Shown: piece by piece, positions 5,272 to 6,746 of the stretch | Position numbering within the stretch: position 1 is the stretch's first letter | How the letters are laid out: every line of letters begins with the position of its first letter | Assembly: GCA_964472035.1 (NCBI GenBank) | Contig: CAYYIT010000092.1 | Span: forward strand, 1-6,746 | Direction of reading: 5' to 3' | DNA from: UBA3855 sp964472035 | GTDB taxonomy: Bacteria; Bacillota; Clostridia; Oscillospirales; Ruminococcaceae | DNA length: 6,746 bases | Made by a program: the position numbers and the translations under genes | Notes under the pieces: generated by a model | Told to the model about the DNA's origin: nothing | What the model saw: the letters and a program-made list of their open reading frames with translations, nothing else | Databases searched by the model: none

Positions 5272-6636
5272 ATGGTACATAACAGAATCAAAGCTCTGGC
5301 GTTGGTTTGTGCAGCCGGAATGACGGCATACAGTGGAATATATTCCGGTATCCTCAATGTGCATGCAGCGGATCCTGTTCTGGATAACGGACTCTGCTAT
5401 GCTGTGCATGAGGATCATGTGGAGATCACCGGCTATGATATGCCTGCGGATACGGTTTCGGTGGAGATCCCTTCGGAGATCGAGGGGCTGCCGGTAACGG
5501 TCATAGGTCAGCAAGCATTCTTCAGTGCGAAATCCCTTGTCAGCATTTCCATTCCCGAAACTGTGGAAACGATCGGTATCGGCGCATTTTATCGGTGCAG
5601 CGGCCTGACGGAAATCATCATTCCGGACAGCGTGACGACCATTGAAGAGAGCGCGTTCATCTATTGCAGTTCACTGGAAAACGTGAAGATGTCGGAAAAT
5701 GTGACAGTATTGAATGACCATCTCTTCTTTCAATGCAATGCACTTGCCTCCGTCAGCCTTCCGGACGGCATTACGGATATCGGCGAGCATGCATTTGCCT
5801 CCTGCTGGAATCTGCAGGAGCTGGAGCTGCCGCAGTCGTTAGAGAGCATTGGTGATTTTGCATTCGCTGCCTGCAAAAGTCTGAAAACACTCACATTTGC
5901 TGAAAATCTGTCCACGATCGGTGAACAGGCATTCATGGGCTGTCAGGCATTGGAAAGCTTTGCGATGGAAGAAGGCAATGCTGCGTTCAGTGTACAGGAC
6001 GGCGTACTGTTCGATCTGGAGGGAACGGAGCTGGTTCGCTATCCTGCGGCAAAGGCGGATGCGGAATATATCATTCCGGATGGTGTGACAAGTCTCAGAG
6101 AATCGGCGTTTGACCACTGCGCTAACCTGAAGCACCTGACAACGGGGGAGAGCCTGACCGTGATCCCATGGCTTTGCTTCCAGTACAGCAGCAGCCTCGA
6201 AGAGGTGGATCTTTCCGCTTCTGTCAGGGAGGTCGACTATTATGCCTTCATGCTCTGCGATAATCTGAGATCCGTGGAGTTCGGCGATGATCTGAAAACC
6301 GTAAGATCCTATGCGTTCTACGGCACCGCTCTGAGCGATGTGTACTATGAGGGCAGTGCTGATGCATGGCAGTATGTGACGGTGATGGAGCAAAATGATG
6401 CGCTTCTGAATGCATCGCTGCATTGCAGCGGCTCGCTGCCGGCGAAGGGCGATCTTGATGGCGATGCTGTGACCAGCATTACCGATGTCATCTGGCTGAG
6501 CAAGGCGCTGATGGGGGCGGATTCCCTTACAGTGGATCAGTCGATTGCAGCGGATGTGGACGGTGACGGCATGCCGACAAGCAAGGATGCCCTGCGGATG
6601 ATGCAGTTCATCGTGAAGCTGATCGATGAATTATAA
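5272..6636 (+). CDS. Secreted BspA-type leucine-rich repeat protein with C-terminal type I dockerin
   Basis: A 454-residue extracellular protein. Residues 1-32 are a signal peptide (N-terminal Arg/Lys, hydrophobic core, likely cleavage after VHA). Residues 35-77 form the usual cap of LRR_5 proteins (YAVHEDHVEITGY, then EIEGLPVTVIG). Eleven 23-residue LRR_5 repeats start at 78, 101, 124, 147, 170, 193, 216, 275, 298, 321 and 344, with the pattern I-G-x-x-A-F-x-x-C-x-x-L. A 36-residue island follows the core of the seventh. Residues 391-454 are a dockerin with two calcium loops, D394-D396-D398-S402-D405 and D428-D430-D432-T436-D439. It should bind a cohesin on a scaffoldin and so join a cellulosome-like complex. 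The LRR part would be non-catalytic, perhaps for adhesion or protein binding (inference). AAGGAGG 7 nt upstream fixes the start. It may depend on readthrough from the Nudix promoter. Confidence 0.95.
   Translation: MVHNRIKALALVCAAGMTAYSGIYSGILNVHAADPVLDNGLCYAVHEDHVEITGYDMPADTVSVEIPSEIEGLPVTVIGQQAFFSAKSLVSISIPETVETIGIGAFYRCSGLTEIIIPDSVTTIEESAFIYCSSLENVKMSENVTVLNDHLFFQCNALASVSLPDGITDIGEHAFASCWNLQELELPQSLESIGDFAFAACKSLKTLTFAENLSTIGEQAFMGCQALESFAMEEGNAAFSVQDGVLFDLEGTELVRYPAAKADAEYIIPDGVTSLRESAFDHCANLKHLTTGESLTVIPWLCFQYSSSLEEVDLSASVREVDYYAFMLCDNLRSVEFGDDLKTVRSYAFYGTALSDVYYEGSADAWQYVTVMEQNDALLNASLHCSGSLPAKGDLDGDAVTSITDVIWLSKALMGADSLTVDQSIAADVDGDGMPTSKDALRMMQFIVKLIDEL
5503..6378 (+). repeat. Eleven 23-residue leucine-rich repeats
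   Basis: The first seven repeats keep an exact 23-residue (69-bp) period with no indels, and the last four resume it after a 36-residue island (about residues 232-269). A Cys occupies the same position in eight of eleven repeats (109, 132, 155, 178, 201, 224, 283, 329), giving a Cys column as in the family consensus. The DNA copies are diverged, so this is an old protein repeat and not a recent tandem duplication. Confidence 0.9.
6442..6633 (+). other. Type I dockerin domain (within the LRR protein)
   Basis: Encodes residues 391-454. Two EF-hand-like loops open with GDLDGDAVTS and ADVDGDGMPT. Each has Asp at loop positions 1, 3, 5 and 12 and Ser or Thr at 9, followed by a helix (WLSKALMG and RMMQFIVKL). 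The spacing of 34 residues between loops and the position at the extreme C-terminus are normal for cellulosomal dockerins. Confidence 0.93.
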
Positions 6637-6667
6637 AACAGAAATTGCCTGCAAAGAAGAAATTTCG

Positions 6668-6692
6668 ATCCCCCATCCTCACGATGGGGGAT
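6668..6692 (+). terminator. GC-rich hairpin after the LRR gene, without a U-tract
   Basis: A perfect 10-bp stem ATCCCCCATC/GATGGGGGAT (6668-6677 with 6683-6692) around CTCAC, 31 nt after the LRR stop. No T-run follows on either strand, so it is not a canonical intrinsic terminator. It could be a processing or stabilising 3' hairpin, a dispersed intergenic repeat, or the end of a mobile element. The sequence after it (6693-6746) shows no gene I can support. Confidence 0.35.
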
Positions 6693-6746
6693 TCAGCTTG
6701 TCAATAAACCCACCCTAAACGAATATCCCCAATAAGCAAGCCCTCC

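Noticed and set aside
5974..6087. The island interrupting the LRR array as a foreign insertion
   Set aside because: Islands of the form DGVLFD...L-x-x-YP followed by IPDGV are common in BspA-like LRR_5 proteins, so this is an ordinary family feature.
5839..6423. A 194-codon minus-strand frame opposite the LRR gene
   Set aside because: It is a shadow of the repeat-encoding strand, without a ribosome site or recognisable domain.

Overview
The window reads like a chromosomal stretch of a fibre-degrading gut Firmicute, most likely a Ruminococcus (Oscillospiraceae) of the cellulosome-building kind. This rests on a secreted protein ending in a type I dockerin, a ruminococcal-style GH5 glucanase with tandem binding modules, strong AGGAGG-type Shine-Dalgarno sites, TTGACA/TATAAT-like promoters, and base composition that looks close to balanced by eye. 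The species cannot be fixed from sequence alone.

Layout from left to right. 1-95: two tandem hairpin terminators facing the unseen left neighbour. 96-719 (minus): cytidylate kinase-like P-loop protein with a structured leader. 828-866: terminator of the next gene. 927-3050 (minus): large lipoprotein glucanase made of a lipobox signal, acidic Ser/Thr linker, two homologous carbohydrate-binding repeats, a second linker and a GH5 catalytic domain. 3051-3322: glucanase promoter with inverted repeats, plus the terminator of the next gene. 3323-4522 (minus): CPBP-family (CAAX/Abi) intramembrane protease with a long soluble N-terminal tail. 4523-4760: divergent promoter region with two good sigma-A promoters. 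4761-5177 (plus): small Nudix hydrolase of the Ap4A type. 5198-5245: hairpin with a U-tract. 5272-6636 (plus): secreted leucine-rich-repeat (BspA/LRR_5) protein ending in a dockerin. 6637-6746: strong GC-rich hairpin and unexplained sequence to the window edge. No gene-free stretch exceeds 300 bases.

The genes look mostly monocistronic, each with its own hairpin. Two are extracellular and plausibly related to plant-fibre use: the glucanase would be tethered to the membrane by lipid, while the LRR protein would be recruited to a cohesin scaffold through its dockerin. The kinase, protease and Nudix protein are cytoplasmic or membrane proteins with no evident functional tie to them. I see no clear undescribed multi-gene system, no CRISPR array, no tRNA or rRNA, and no transposase. 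The observations most worth checking are the LRR-dockerin protein, the duplicated binding modules of the glucanase, the inverted repeats at the glucanase promoter, and the hairpin element at the right edge.
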